DNA from: Eutypella sp. D-1
Lineage: Eukaryota; Ascomycota; Sordariomycetes; Xylariales; Diatrypaceae
NCBI GenBank assembly: GCA_023313575.1
Contig: JAJTTP010000004.1
Coordinates: 868,001-932,000 of the forward strand
Reading direction: 5' to 3'
Length of the DNA stretch: 64,000 nucleotides
Of this stretch, positions 13,093-25,668 are shown piece by piece. The first letter of the stretch is position 1; every line of letters begins with the position of its first letter. The notes under the pieces were generated by a model that was not told the DNA's origin, made no database searches, and saw nothing but the letters and a program-made list of their open reading frames with translations. The translations under genes were made by a program, and so were the position numbers.

Positions 13093-13187
13093 TCCATGGG
13101 TAGGTAGGTAAACGAGACCACTGCGCCTGGAAACCCAGGTACCATACATTGACACGCGGACCCACAAATCCCGGCCCCAGGGACTGG

Positions 13188-13955
13188 TCAGGGATCGCCT
13201 TTCGGGACCGAGGGGAAGAAACCTGGATCTTTCAGGCGCTCACGCATCCTCTTGGCTGCTTCCGCCTGACGCTTCTTATTGAGCCTCATCTGGTAGAAGG
13301 TTCTGATGATGGTATTAGTATAGTATCAAGTCATGCTTCTGTGGGAATGGGGATGCAGGGGGCTCTGACTTGTGTAATTCAAACACTTTTGGTTCTGCTG
13401 GCGGTGCCTCTGGTTTCTTGGCCTATTTCCTGTTAGACGATGCATCATAAGACAGCAAATTCACGAAGGGGCGAATGGAACACACCTCCTCCGTTTTGGG
13501 CTCGTCCTTCTCGTCAGCCTTCTCGTCATTCTTATCCTTGTCCTTGTCCTTGTCATCATCCTTTTCTTTCTCCTTCTCTTTCTCCTTCTCCTTCTTCTTG
13601 CGCTGCTTCTCCTCGTATTCCTTCTTCAGCCGCGCGACCTCCTCGTCCTGCTCCTTCTTCTTCTTCGCCGCCTCAGCCTCGTGGTCGACATACGGCGAGC
13701 AGAATTTGGAGTCCTTCAGGTGCATGGGGCACACGTAGAACCAATCCTGAGGTCGGTCACGTGTCAGTAAAATAATCAACAGATATCGTTGCCCACCGCC
13801 ATCCGAACTGAGGGCATGGCAAAGGCGCAATTGCAATCCCAGACCTTGTTGTCGGGCGTAACCAAGACACTGCTACTGGGCCTGTAACAGATATCACAGG
13901 CTTTGGCAGCGGTCTCGGCCACCTTTCGATGGTGCCAGATGTTAGGGAACGACAT
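13188..13955 (-). CDS. VFA1: VPS4-associated protein 1 (Vfa1)
   Basis: Four exons, complement(13188..13302, 13370..13422, 13486..13746, 13845..13955), giving 179 aa. Vfa1 binds the AAA-ATPase Vps4 and modulates its ATPase activity in ESCRT-III disassembly at endosomes. The N-terminus has a zinc-binding-like CDIC pair (residues 20-23), continued across intron 1 by the family block DWFYVCPMHLKD. A long coiled coil of KK/KE/KD repeats follows. The last exon gives the conserved tail FYQMRLNKKR...FPSVPKGDP. Intron 3 has a perfect TACTAAT branch site. Two donors are unusual (GTCTGG and GTCAGA), but the protein reads continuously through both joins. It is divergently arranged with RTT106 across 780 bp. 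Confidence 0.9.
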
Positions 13956-14736
13956 AATGCGATGTCTTCCTTATCCGTGGGGCGAGCACTAGCACATTCT
14001 AGACACGTGAGTTGCAAGCGCGTGGACCGCTGGTTTTCTCCGCCAGTGAAGGTGGAATGAATGCAAATAGATCGAGTTCAGGTAAGATCAAGCTCATGTA
14101 AGATTAGTTAATTGAATCTGATTATGAAGATGCATAGGCGTCAGTAAAGCAAAGAGGAGATACTAACAACATGGACCTACTATGTAGATGGCGGGGTTAT
14201 GGTTCTAACCTACATAGGTAGATAGAAATGACGTTGTGGCTCAGAATCGTGGCTTGATCTTTCTCACATGCTTGACCTGATAAGATTTCCAGTTACAAAC
14301 GCGCCTGAGTGGAAGTGCTAAGATAAGCTTAAATAATTTATGTAAGCAACCTTGGAAGCCTGAATACCTATAACTACCAGGTAGAGAGATACTTAGAGCT
14401 CTAGGTAAGGGGAAAGCAAAAGGGGGTTTACCTAAGTACCTACCTACTGTAAGTGTGTGTTCCTTAGGTACGAAGTATACGTCACTTTTAATTTTTTTCC
14501 CCTTATGTCCTGAATTGTAAACCTTTCGATCATTACGCCTCCGTTATATTTTTTTAAAGGTGCAAACGATTCGGAATATTCAGCTGTCGATTCTTTAAGC
14601 TGTGATCACCGCTGTCTTTATTACGTATTACTTTTCGAGAGGAAAGGAACTTAGAAGATACACTTCATAGATTAGAGGAAGATTAATGAACTCACGATAA
14701 ATCTCACGTCACGTCTCCTATCAGCCTCCTATCAAC
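13956..14736. promoter_or_regulatory. bidirectional VFA1/RTT106 promoter region
   Basis: 781 bp between two divergent starts. It contains several TAGGTA/TACCTA copies (about 14210-14470) and T/A-rich runs. No clear TATA box was assigned. Confidence 0.5.
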
Positions 14737-16382
14737 ATGGCGACGACGGCGCGTCTTGACGACCAGCGCCTCGATTTGGTCTTCCAATCGCGACCAGACA
14801 TTATAAAAAGCATTCGGAGAGAGGCTGGTATGCATTGATTTTTTTCCCGTATTCTTTTTATTTTTGTATTTTAATCTTTTTTTATACTACGGATTATGAG
14901 TATCGATCTGGCGAGGCATGGATTTAATGCTAATGTTGCAACGTCCTGCGTTATTCTAGACAGCCCATCACGTATCAAGCTTTTCAACGAGATAGCCAAT
15001 TTCGTGCACGATCAGATCGGGGGAGATTCTGGGTCTCCCGAGCCTGCTCAGAAGCGTCGCCGCGTCGATGTTCAGCCGTCATCGCAGAATGGGGGCGCAT
15101 CAAATGGCGCGTCGGCCACGAGCTCGGTCGACGATGTCGCCGCCGAAAATACCCTCTTAGAGATCAAGGAGATTTCCGTGTCCATCCCGCAACGGAAGAA
15201 GTTCGACCTGTGTTTCACCGCCAAACACCTGTACGCAAGACTGCCTAACACGACGGCACCGATACCGGGAATCATATACGCCTGGAAGGACATAGGTGCG
15301 CTCACCGACATGTCCCACTAAATCCTTCTCCTTCGCGTGCTAATACAGCCCTAGAATACGCCTTCTATCTACCAGTGCCCGAGAAGGCACAAGTCCAGCA
15401 CAACTATATCCTCTTCCCGAAAAACTCATATCTTCCGGCGAAAGACGGCACTGCGAACGCCGATCCCCTCGTGTTTACGGTGTCAGCAGGTGCGCCCAAA
15501 CCAGGGTCGATCGGAGGCCCCAACGCGGGGGCGGCGGCGGCGGTGTCGGACTCATACACAACCCTGTTTCACTGGGCGATCAACAAGTGCCTGCAGGCGG
15601 GCGCGAATGAGGTGAAGGTGGTAGCGGCAGACCCTGCGCGATTCCGCAGCGCAGCGCGTCAGCCCCACCGACCCAAGGAGCCGGCCGTTCACGTGCGCGC
15701 CTTCCGCGGCTCCAAGGACGGTTATCTCTTCTTCCTGGAGAACGGCATTCTCTGGGGCTTCAAGAAGCCCCTCCTCTTTATCCCCCTCGACCGCATTGCC
15801 GCTGTCAGCTACACCAGCGTGTTGCAGCGCACTTTCAACATAGTCGTTGAGGTATTTACCGGTGGTAAGAAGAAGGCCGATGGGGCGAACGGGACGGATG
15901 GCAATGGGGCGTCCGGAGACGGTGACGAGGAGGAGACGGAGGAGATCGAGTTCTCTATGCTCGATCAAGAGGACTACGCGGGTATCAACGAGAACTATGT
16001 CGCCCGCCACGGCCTCCAAGACCGCAGCCTGGCGGATCAGCGCAAGGCTAAACTGCAGCTGCTCGAGAACCAGAAAGGCGGCTCCAAGAAGGGCGGTGCG
16101 GATGTAGATGGCGACGATAATGTGGGGACCGCCCGTGCCGCAGGTGCCGGTGACGCACCGGGTGCTGACGATGGCTTGACGGAACTCGAGAGGGCGCAGC
16201 GCGAGGCCGAACAGCAGCTTCAGGACGAGGAAGATGAGGACGAGGAGGACTACGATCCTGGTAGTGACGGCGACAGCGAAGGCGAGGGAACAAGCTCTGA
16301 GGATGATAACGATGATGACGACGACGACGAGAACGAGGACGAGGACGAGGACGGGGACGGGGACGATGCCGCTTCACTCTAA
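14737..16382 (+). CDS. RTT106: histone chaperone Rtt106
   Basis: Three exons, 14737..14827, 14960..15295 and 15355..16382, giving 484 aa. Rtt106 binds newly made H3-H4 (favouring acetylated H3K56) and deposits it during replication-coupled nucleosome assembly and silencing. The N-terminal part (about 1-50) is the helical dimerisation region and is split by intron 1. The paired PH-like domains span about residues 100-320 and include the diagnostic stretch [20 protein letters not shown] followed by [11 protein letters not shown]. The C-terminus (about 370-484) is very acidic (Asp/Glu runs), as in other histone chaperones, and is longer than in yeast. Intron donors are GTATGC and GTGCGC; the second intron has a GCTAAT branch site. 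Confidence 0.93.
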
Positions 16383-17285
16383 AAGCCTACAGACTTGGCA
16401 TTGTAGGACTCACAAGTAGGTATACTACATACTGGCAGGCGATAGCTTGCAATCTGACATAACATATGGGTGATGCTCTACGGCACTATATGCCATCAGA
16501 AGAGATGGGGCCTTGCCCTCGTTGCGGCCAATTCAGTTGTGGTATATTGTCACGGACCACCCCTTCCAGACCTATACCACAATTCTAAAGGAGACACCAA
16601 GCGACTGGTCGTCAAGACGTAGAGATAACGTTACCCTCAACGAAGCCAGTACGAAATCCAAGAGGTATTCTCCACCAATGCTAATAATCGTATTATTTAT
16701 CACCCGATACATAACTGCCTGGTTGTTGCCCGTCATATTGTCCCTGGTATCCCACCCGGTTTCACTATCTAGCTCAGGAACCATCAAGATCCTTCGTCAT
16801 CCGCTTTTTCCTTGTCCTCCATCTTCCAATTGATTGGCCGGTTTGCCCTCCGAATAGGGGTTGGCAATGTGGTTGCCTTGGTAAGTCGAGCTCTTTGATA
16901 ACCACTACGGCCTATTTGAAGGTCTAACAGGTATTATTTGTTGTTACACCTCAGTTAAGGGATAAGCTAGGCGCACTATCGTGCCGCCGTTACAACCTAC
17001 GCCAAACGGCCATGACGTCGGAGAATGTGGGATTGCCGCAGTTCAATAAACATGTTCGCCCAGCTGGTCCAGTTCTTTCGGTCGGCGGCACAGTGAGCGA
17101 GGATGGCAGGGTGATGGTGCCGTTTAGTCGATGAACTTTGATAAAAAGCTGCTCTGATGCCATCGAAATAGTTCAGTTCCAGAGGCAGATACCCCTAGGG
17201 ACACACCATCGGAGCAAGCCCTTTCCACTAAACATAATCGCCTAATCATCGACTACCTAGGTAGCTACCTGAGCTGAGGGTATCA
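16383..17285. other. intergenic, nothing recognised
   Basis: 3' flanks of RTT106 (+) and the small membrane protein (-) face each other here. An open frame at 16513-16833 (+) has no family resemblance. Confidence 0.5.
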
Positions 17286-17714
17286 TTAATCCTTTCGCAA
17301 TTTCCATTCCTCCCCCCAGTCGTAGTCCGGTGCTCGGTGGCGATCGTACCACCCCACAACCCACATGAAAACAACAAGACCGACTTCCATGGCAGCTACT
17401 ACCCCTGCGAATAAGTAAATTTGGGGTCCCATATCCCTCAGCAACCAGATACATGCTATCCAAAGAGCAGAGGTAAAGCCGACACTGAAGACCATGACCG
17501 CAAACAAGCATGCCTGGTGGACTTGAAGGCGACCATGTCCAGACGAAAAAATGCCGAACCTCTCGGGGATGCGCAGGATATGCGACTGGACCCAGTACCC
17601 TCGGCGGGCAAATGCGAGTTGAACAGGGTTTAATTGCCCATCCTTTACTTGGGAATCGAAAAATTGTCTGATAGTCGTCCAGGCTGTATTGATCAGATCG
17701 AGATAGTGAGACAT
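17286..17714 (-). CDS. small two-pass membrane protein, function unknown
   Basis: A single open frame of 142 aa. Residues about 68-90 and 97-120 form two clear hydrophobic helices separated by a short loop (RDMGPQ). The N-terminal 65 residues are soluble and the tail is short and charged (WGEEWKLRKD). I do not recognise a family. Frame integrity and the clean membrane topology argue that it is real. The ATG at 17714 is preceded by A at -3. The next gene-like features on the right are fragments, so it sits at the edge of a gene-poor block. Confidence 0.6.
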   Translation of the reverse strand: MSHYLDLINTAWTTIRQFFDSQVKDGQLNPVQLAFARRGYWVQSHILRIPERFGIFSSGHGRLQVHQACLFAVMVFSVGFTSALWIACIWLLRDMGPQIYLFAGVVAAMEVGLVVFMWVVGWYDRHRAPDYDWGEEWKLRKD

Positions 17715-18817
17715 TGCTACACTGTTAACATCAGGGTGTTGAACGTCGCGAGGCGGTGGCAGGATGACTGTTTCACTGTTAATAAGAGTTTTTGAGAGAA
17801 ATCAAATCAAAACGTAATGCATTCAAGAAGCACCCTACAGGAAATGAAATTTATAGGTATTATTGAAGTTGGAGAGGTGACTGTTCCTGAAAAACTTAAA
17901 AAACTGGAGTACATAAAGCGCAACCGACTTCCAATAATACACACCTCGCACCGCTGTTGGGATTACAGGTGACTTCCTTGTCTCCGGTCCTCAGCTTTTA
18001 AGCCTTGGTGGCCGATGGACTACCACTTCAACGACTTTGTCCCACCTGACCTCAACCCCTTCAAGGACGAAGCCGACCTCGACAACTACTTTGAGCACGA
18101 TTGGAACTATGTTGTACTTTATAAACAGGACACTACTCCTAGGAGAGCACAGAGTCCTACTAGTTGAACTTCAAGACTTCAGACCTTGTTCGACTAGTTT
18201 ATACTCAGGACAATGATCGCCGGTGTGTGCGACGCGCAATTCCTTGGAAGGCCCTTTCTAGCAGTCCCACGGTCCGTAGAAGACATCTGTTGCCATGACA
18301 ACCTTGGCGGTCGCAATCCATCTCGGAATGCCATCTGTACACTAAGTGTTGAAGTACGCACATGGGCTGATACGCGCTTTGGCAATAGGAGAAGTGATTG
18401 GGAAGAAATAGGCACCCAGAATGAACCAGACCGCGCCGACGTGCATTTGAGAAGTGAGCTCCTGGATATTGTAAGCGCGGGACCCCGGCGTTGGAAGAGG
18501 CTGATTGCAGCCGTCACACCCTTTTCTCATTTAGTCATTAAGGATGGCTCAGATCCTCAGATCTGATCTTTTCATTTTCTTTCTTTCTTCTTCTCCCTAG
18601 TTAGCAATTCAGAGATTGGTCATACCAGCGTTCTATCCTGGCTCCACACCCTACCGTCACAACCACCTACCTTCCTTACCTTCCAGCGATCAACACTTAC
18701 CTAAAGCCAGCATATCTCCGGCTTAACATAGTAATTCCCAGGGCTTCATTTAACGTCGATGCCTCAAGGGATGTCTCCATGCGTGCCACGGACATTCCCC
18801 ATCAGAAACAATGCCCC
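17715..18817. other. gene-poor stretch with short unassigned frames
   Basis: A 50-codon frame at 18015-18167 (+), beginning MDYHFNDFVPPDLNPF, has balanced composition but no known match. On the minus strand, 18180-18530 reads as protein-like text (for example VGAVWFILGAYFFPITSPIA) broken by two in-frame stops. Both may be remains of genes; neither is assignable. Confidence 0.35.
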
Positions 18818-19354
18818 GATAACGATGAAAGGAGCAAAGTGCTCGCTATCCTTGTTAACTCCCCTTTCTGACCTCGCCTGGGCACAAGACCAAAGGTAAA
18901 AAGGGTTACGCCTCTCAATAGCTCCGGCGATGGGTCAGGGATACGGCATTTACTAGCGTATCAAAACACACCAGTGTCAGTCATTAACCCCTTCCTGTTG
19001 TTCAGGAAATACACTGACGTGGGCTTCATATCCGTTCACTCGGAAATCGATGTAAGAAGTCGTGGCGATCTCGTACATTACATGCAGAGCGACTACACCA
19101 CCAACGATCAGTGCAAGATCCTCATCTCTGTATTCCGATTGACGGGAATGGGGCACAATCTCTATCGCGCCAGTCACGTCATTCTTCTTGAACAGCCGAG
19201 AAACCAAGCGATCCAGATGCAGGCCACCCGCCGCGTTTCCCCGGGCAGCCAGGCCCAGGACAGGGCCCATGCTCAGCTTTATGACGGTCAGAGTCTGCCC
19301 GAGACCGTTCTTCGTATCCGGATCCTTAACGAGGGTGGTCTAATTATAAAATAG
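18818..19354 (+). pseudogene. SNF2-family helicase C-terminal domain, broken
   Basis: The reading frame contains helicase-C text of the SWI2/SNF2 superfamily: KVLAILVNSPF (18839 on), then LTGMGHNLYRASHVILLEQP and QAIQMQATRRV, which match motifs V and VI (normally GxNL...A..vi...W.P..e.QA.gR.hRiGQ). The usual arginine-finger segment HRIGQ is changed to SPGSQ. The frame has an in-frame TGA at 18869; shifting frame there gives SDLAWAQDQR, after which a likely intron (GTAAAA to TTGTTCAG, ending just before GAAATACACT) restores the frame to KYTDVGFISVHSE. No N-terminal ATPase lobe is present upstream. I read it as a truncated, frameshifted gene remnant. Confidence 0.7.
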
Positions 19355-22300
19355 TAATGAATCAAGACGTCTCGTATGTTTGCGTAAAGCAGCAGTAGTT
19401 AAACGGTGCCCTCGCAACCTTTATCAGATCGAAAGGAGTTTAACGGGCACTTCTTACGAATAGGGGTAAATAGGGGCAGGCGACCCACATCTATGTATAC
19501 AAGACAGTGTTGTAACTACGACTCGAAGAGAGTTTTACACCAACTTGTCACCTACTTTAAATAATCCAACGAGAGTTGGTTGTTATCTCAGTTTATACCA
19601 GCTATGTATGATCAATATCGGGTATAAGAGGAATGAAAGGAAAAAGAGACGGGAGGGACACAGCCAAACATGCGTGCAGTCGATATTTGTGATGGAAATA
19701 TGGACATTTCTTTTTGCCACGACCTTGTACGGGCAGATTGGGCTACACCATAAGGTGTAAGGTCCAAAATAGGTGGGACGTTCAACCAAGAATTTCGTTT
19801 ACATTCCTTCGCCCAGTCATGCACTTCGGCATTCGGTCCACTTCGGAAAAAGATCAGCTACGAACACCTTGCGAAGGGTGTACCCCGTATTCAGAGCCGC
19901 CCGGGTTTACTACTGCGCGTGAGCAAAGACGAATATCATAATCTTCCGTCCGTTATAACCATAAGAGAGCAGTGGTAGGCGGTACTAGTATCCTCCTGTC
20001 CCGAGCCGCGGAGCTGCCATTTCATATGTGACAGTTTTGAAACAGATTGTCTAACCACCACGTAAGAAGCGCCAGAAACAATGTTTATCCCGAACAGCAG
20101 ATACATAGGCATAGATGGAAGGGGAAGACCGGATACTCTGAGAGGAAGTCACTTATGGCTCCACCTGACTTGGGTGCTAAGTGCCGTGTGATTTGACATA
20201 AAGTATGCGCAGGAATGGTGCCAGAAACTGGGTCGACAACATTTCACTTCCGCGTGGTGCAGTAGGATATCTGGCACCTTTTTTGGTGTATTTTATTGAA
20301 ACCCTGGGAGGATACTACCATCGTATGATCTATTATTACCCTGAAAACGTAGCTATTGGACGAGATGGGGCTGAAGATATGGTTGGTATATAAAGCGACT
20401 TTAATTAGCCGCATGGCATGACACGGAGCGCGCCGGCAGAGACTCGCGGAGTAACGTAGTGCAACGCAACGCAGTGCAGCGTACGTTGACATTGATCGCC
20501 AATCTATATTCCCTCTGATCTGGGGGTCCCTTACAACCACACATGCGCACACAAGCCAGACTCAACACCAAGCTAGAGGGTGCGAGCAGGCGCGCCAGGC
20601 GACTTCGGGTATCTTGCCTCATGCCGGCGAAATGAGGACGCGGGGACAGGCAATCAATTAGACAGGTATACGGGCAGAAAAAAACCATGCAGGAGAGGTA
20701 GTTGAGCACGGCTGGCCGGAGATGCCTCGGGATCCTCATCGCCAGCCGGTCCCCCACCAAGGCGAGGAGCTCCTCTGCTGAGCGAGCGAGGACATAGAAA
20801 TGGTATTGGGCATCATGGGCCATTTAGCTAGTCCTGCTAGTTAGACATCCCCTAGCCCGACACACCTGCCGCTCACTTCGTAACACATCTACCTCATGAT
20901 CACCTACCGGGTCGTCGGAGCTGCTTGCTAGGTATATATAGTCTGGTCTAAATTGGTTCAGGCGTGTGGAGACCCCGGAATCAGATGTCAGAATAGAGGT
21001 TAGATCAGATTAGAGGCCGTGTGGGGTAGGGAAGGGTGGCGCATCGGCGATTAGATGTTTGGAGCAGCTCTCAGCGATATGGGGGGACGGTCCTTGTGCA
21101 GGAAGCTGGCTGCTTACGTAGAAACTATGTACCTACCCATTTGGAGAAAAAAAAAGTGCTTTCAATATCAGACTTATTGTTGATCAACGGCGGCTCGAGA
21201 TGCGCTGTTCCGATTCTAGGCAAGAAAAGTCGAGAAAGCGATAGAAGCTAGGCCTCCCATGAGGATGGTCGATCCACTACTCCTCGATACCGAGTATACG
21301 AAACTGTCCGACGCGCATGTGAGCAAACAAGCAAGCAGACACTTTTACGCGGCTCCAAAAATTACAACCCTTTCAGTTGACACGTAGTCACAGACTCAAA
21401 CTCGATTGTGGGTTTAAGAAGGAGGAGGTGTAGAGCGTAGAGTAGACCGCTGATATTTGTCATCCCCAACTAGTGAGACAAGAAGGAGATGAATGGGTAC
21501 GCCTCTCCCACACCAAACATTGACAGTAACCCCGAGTTCTCCCCCATAATCACGTGCGGCCGCGGCTTGATGACAGGCGCTACGCAGCGCATCCGCAGGA
21601 TCCGAACGTAGGGGTCCGGAGTTACTTTGGGGAATAGTTATTACTGTATATCGCGGCCCAACATCTAGTCATGGCATACGCATGTAGGGAGGAGGTATGG
21701 ACAATCGTTGTCGTGGTGGTATCGGGATTTTGCGGAGAGATATCCCGTCCTTGCATGGTCTGCCCGCCTGCCTTCCCCAGGATTTTTTTGTCATCCCACT
21801 CCATAGTAGACGGATGGACTAACGCGTATCTCTAGTAGCTGGTATGTATAATTCCTACCTGACCCGAAAGAAATCTGGGGTAAGATTCTACGTATGCATG
21901 ACCTTGCCTCTTAGTAGTATTTTATTCTGTGTGTGGTATTTAGAAACTCATCTCCACCTACCGTAAACCATACATAGACTGCGTCTAATATCGACGGGGG
22001 TGTGCTGGGGATAACCCCCCTGCGACAGGATGAGACGGTTGGGAGGCTGTACGCAGACATCTGGGCGTCCCGTCCGGACTTCTCAGGCCCCTACCCCTAC
22101 GATACGATTTGTTAATATTTGAATAGCTGTGATAATGGTTGGCCTGACCGATCCCGACTATTTACCGCCCAGTTCCAACTGTCACAGCTGTGCGACGACC
22201 GGACGTGGCCGACGATCTCAATTCCAAATGATGGAAGGTTTTGGGTTGATCTAGATGGTACGGTGTGGTGGTGCCTATGGGTTTGTATGTATGGCAATAT

Positions 22301-25300
22301 GGCCAACTCCGCACGACGACGCGCCCTCTTGGGCCCTACAGAAACAAATTGTGCCCGGGGTGGATAGTGTTGTTGGCAGGGTTATTAAGCCTTTGCCGAC
22401 ATCGCTGCACGCAACGCAACCCATCCATGCGAGCCAACCACGCCAAGGGCCACGCTAAAACGTTTATTATGTGGTATGGTGTGGGTGCAAACCCAGGCAA
22501 CAGGTAGGGAGGGACGTGGGGGAGGGCATCTAATGATTTTTTAGTCCTGCTGCCATAGTAATGTGGGCTGGTCTACAATTACGGAACAGGCCAATCAACC
22601 GCCAGCCAATACAACCCTCCAACCTCCCCCGGCCCATATGTAAGACGAGAAGAGCCTCTGTCCCAACATGGATGTATGCATCTGGATTGATACATAATCT
22701 GTCTACCTGGTCATACCTACATAAGCTTGTTGAGTAGTGCGGTCTGGGCAAGTCGGGGATGCACAGATGTCCATCTATCTCTACGCAATGCACGTCCACT
22801 TACCTTGCATGTGCTGTGCGCAGTATCTTGAGCCGACGACCGGACTCTCTCTCTGGGTTTCTTTTTCTCGAAACTACTACCAACTAGCGACGACGGGCCT
22901 TGGTTTACTTCCTCGTTTGCCTTCCCTACATAACTAGGTGGGTAGGTATATATATCGCCTACCCCCGTAACGTCCAACCAAGGTTTTTCATGGAAGTTGG
23001 ATGGAGTTGGGGATTTGGAGTTGGAGGTTTTCTCGGGGACTTCCTCGTGTAATTACGTGAAATGAATTGCCCGTATGGACCGGTCCGGCCGCACAACCGG
23101 ATCTCCGAGAGATTGACACATGCAGGCCAGATAGGAGAGATGCACATGTTAAGGGATGCCGTGTATTGTAAACTGAGGAAAGGCGGTTAGGATTCGTTAC
23201 GCCCTGCCACCCTCCCCTTTGGAAGCCCTCCTAGATCTCCCGATTGGACTGTCTTCGATGTCGCGGCTTTTTCCTGCTTACAGGCCTATGCCACCACGTC
23301 GACTTGAGACAGGAATAGGATTGACAGGTTCTAGAAGGTCAGGATTTACACGGCCACATAGGTATACATAGGTATTTTTGTTGGATTCATTCTTTTTTTG
23401 TTGTAGGATCATTTTGCCATAGATCATATGGGTAGCAATACGCCGCCGCAATAAGCGATGAACACCAAAACCCAACACCAACAAGTCCTGAGCATGTGAC
23501 GTGATCCGAAACAATTCCTGCAAAGAACAACAAGCACGCCATGATGGTGCGATTTATACAAGCACTATATTGCAGTCCGTCAAATCTGTTTACCTCTATA
23601 TTATAGTAACATGTCATTGAACCGCTTCGACGAATCCGGGGCTCATTACTAATTCAAAATTCCAAGAGACCAGAGTATAAAGAATTGTGTACAATTGTCA
23701 GAGGGCTACTACCCCACCAGTTAGGTGCCCGTAAAATGGTACCTAATCTAAACCTAGCCGAACACTTGGCCTCGCTAGTTCAGGGATCTCCCATCCGGAT
23801 ACGGAACGTCGAGCTGCGAACCCGACCGACTTCGCGCTCCTGTCCTTGTCCAGTCGGTCCAGGGACCAGAGGTCTATTACACACTTGAATCCACTATAGA
23901 CGTAGATGGTGCACCGTAGTATGTCACTACAATTAGTAGCTCGAGATTCAAGCTTTGTGTTTGCATGCGCGCCTATTACCCTTTTTAGATCATCTCGATT
24001 GCCCAATTCGGTTAACTGAGGGGACCCTCGGAGCGTTTCAAGTCAACCTCATTTATTATAGTTAGGAAGTTGGATGAATCTACCCGACTAGAATAAATCT
24101 ATTAAGTCAAGTCAAGTCCCCGGGCGCCGCTGCCGCGGTAGGATTGACCCCCTTCCCACCTTCCCTCCATTGCTCTCCACTGACGTCGCCGGGGAAATTC
24201 CTCGCCGACCAACGGGATTTGAGAAAAGATGGGTTACGTAAGTACGTAGTATGTCAGATTCGATCTTCAGGGAGTGATACTCGGTGCCTTTTTTCCTCCC
24301 TGCCTGCTATTCTGGGAACCTGCTTGCTTGCCAACCTGTGTATGATGGACCCTGATTGATTGCCTGATCAGCTGGCTCCTGTGCCATGTAATACATGGCA
24401 GGACAAGACAAATTAAAAGAGACACGAAAATAACTCGTGATGGTGACAATTATGACGCCGTTGGGATCATCCGGATGGGGGAATCCGATGATTTCATTGT
24501 AGGGGGGCTGAGGGGCTTGTATTACCGCGCGGAACGCCATTTACGTAGTCACATTCTTGTAAGAGGTGTTGGTCTTTACTAAACTGTTGCTATGCAAATA
24601 CTGCCTAAATGGATGAACCCAAGACCGAATGAATAATAAGCTTAACAGAGGAGAGCAGGTACCAATGCTTGGCTGCCAATATTGGTTTCCTAACGATTAA
24701 CCATAACTTTGACAAAAACCTTATCTCTAACCGCCAAGGCAGGCCTCAGTAGCTCCGAGTCCGCAACCCAGAAAACCCACCTGCAAATGCAAATGCGCGC
24801 GGTACGCGGTACGGGCTGGCGGGGAGGGGGAGCCCCTTCCCAGGCAGGTGGGCCCATACGTGCGTTCGGGTAGGGTGGCAGTGGGTCTAGTGGGGGAATG
24901 AGGTAGGGATGATAGATGAGTCTAGACGCCGAAAGAGGAAAGGGGGCTTCCTAGACTTCGCTGGGCTGCAGCGTGGTAGCAGGGTTAGAGCAGGGTTAGT
25001 GGGACCTTGGGGACCCCAACCATCCCACCATCGGACCATCATCCATCTTCTAAAATTCATAGCGGGCAGGTAGCGGGCAGAAAAGTACCTGAGTTGTCTC
25101 CGGCACGCAACACCAATTGACCTAACACCGCCGCCTCCGACGGAACTCCAGAACATACCTAAGAGTGTAGACTTTGCGCTAACGGAGTAACAAGTTAGTA
25201 GTCCTTATGTAATTGGTAATTGGTAATTGATAAGAAGGTTCACTGCCCTACCCACCCGCGCTCTCTCTCCTTCCCACATTAAACTCGGTTTTTATTTTTT

Positions 25301-25668
25301 ACTCTTCAATATTTCAGAATCAACTTTACTCTCTTCCATCTTCCTTCCTCATAACTTATTTCCTAGTCAGTTGCCTAAGCAAGAATATTTTCTCTTCCAT
25401 TTAAAAAGATACCCCGAAGCTCAGTTCTTCTCCTCACCAGCTTTCTCTCCTCTACAACATATAATAAATACCCCGGTACGACACTACGAACTACTTCCCG
25501 AATACTCCCGAACGACGCCCGAGACAAAACATCCTAGTCCAACCATTTAACCACCAGCGAAAAGAGAAAAAAAAATCTTCTGCGCTGCAATAATTCGAGT
25601 TCAGAACAATCACCACAGAATTAATTAGCACCACATTTTAACAACCACCCCCCACACAAAAATCGAAA
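19355..25668. other. gene-free block of about 6.3 kb
   Basis: No recognisable coding region. A 140-codon minus-strand frame (20401-20823) and a 77-codon one (24307-24540) are the most protein-like, but have no family match or splice support. TAGGTA motifs occur near 22940 and 23360. From about 25240 the sequence becomes pyrimidine-rich, the usual promoter and 5' leader of the following gene. Confidence 0.55.

Noticed and set aside
13440..13775. Pro/Ser-rich + strand frames opposite VFA1
   Set aside because: They are antisense shadows of the Lys/Glu/Asp repeat coding region of VFA1.
20401..20823. 140-codon minus-strand open frame
   Set aside because: The first 50 residues look protein-like, but there is no family match, no splice support and the rest is Cys/Arg-rich noise. 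Left unannotated.
24307..24540. 77-codon minus-strand frame starting MAFRAVIQAPQPPYNEIIGF
   Set aside because: Reasonable composition but too short, with no recognised domain and no continuing exon.
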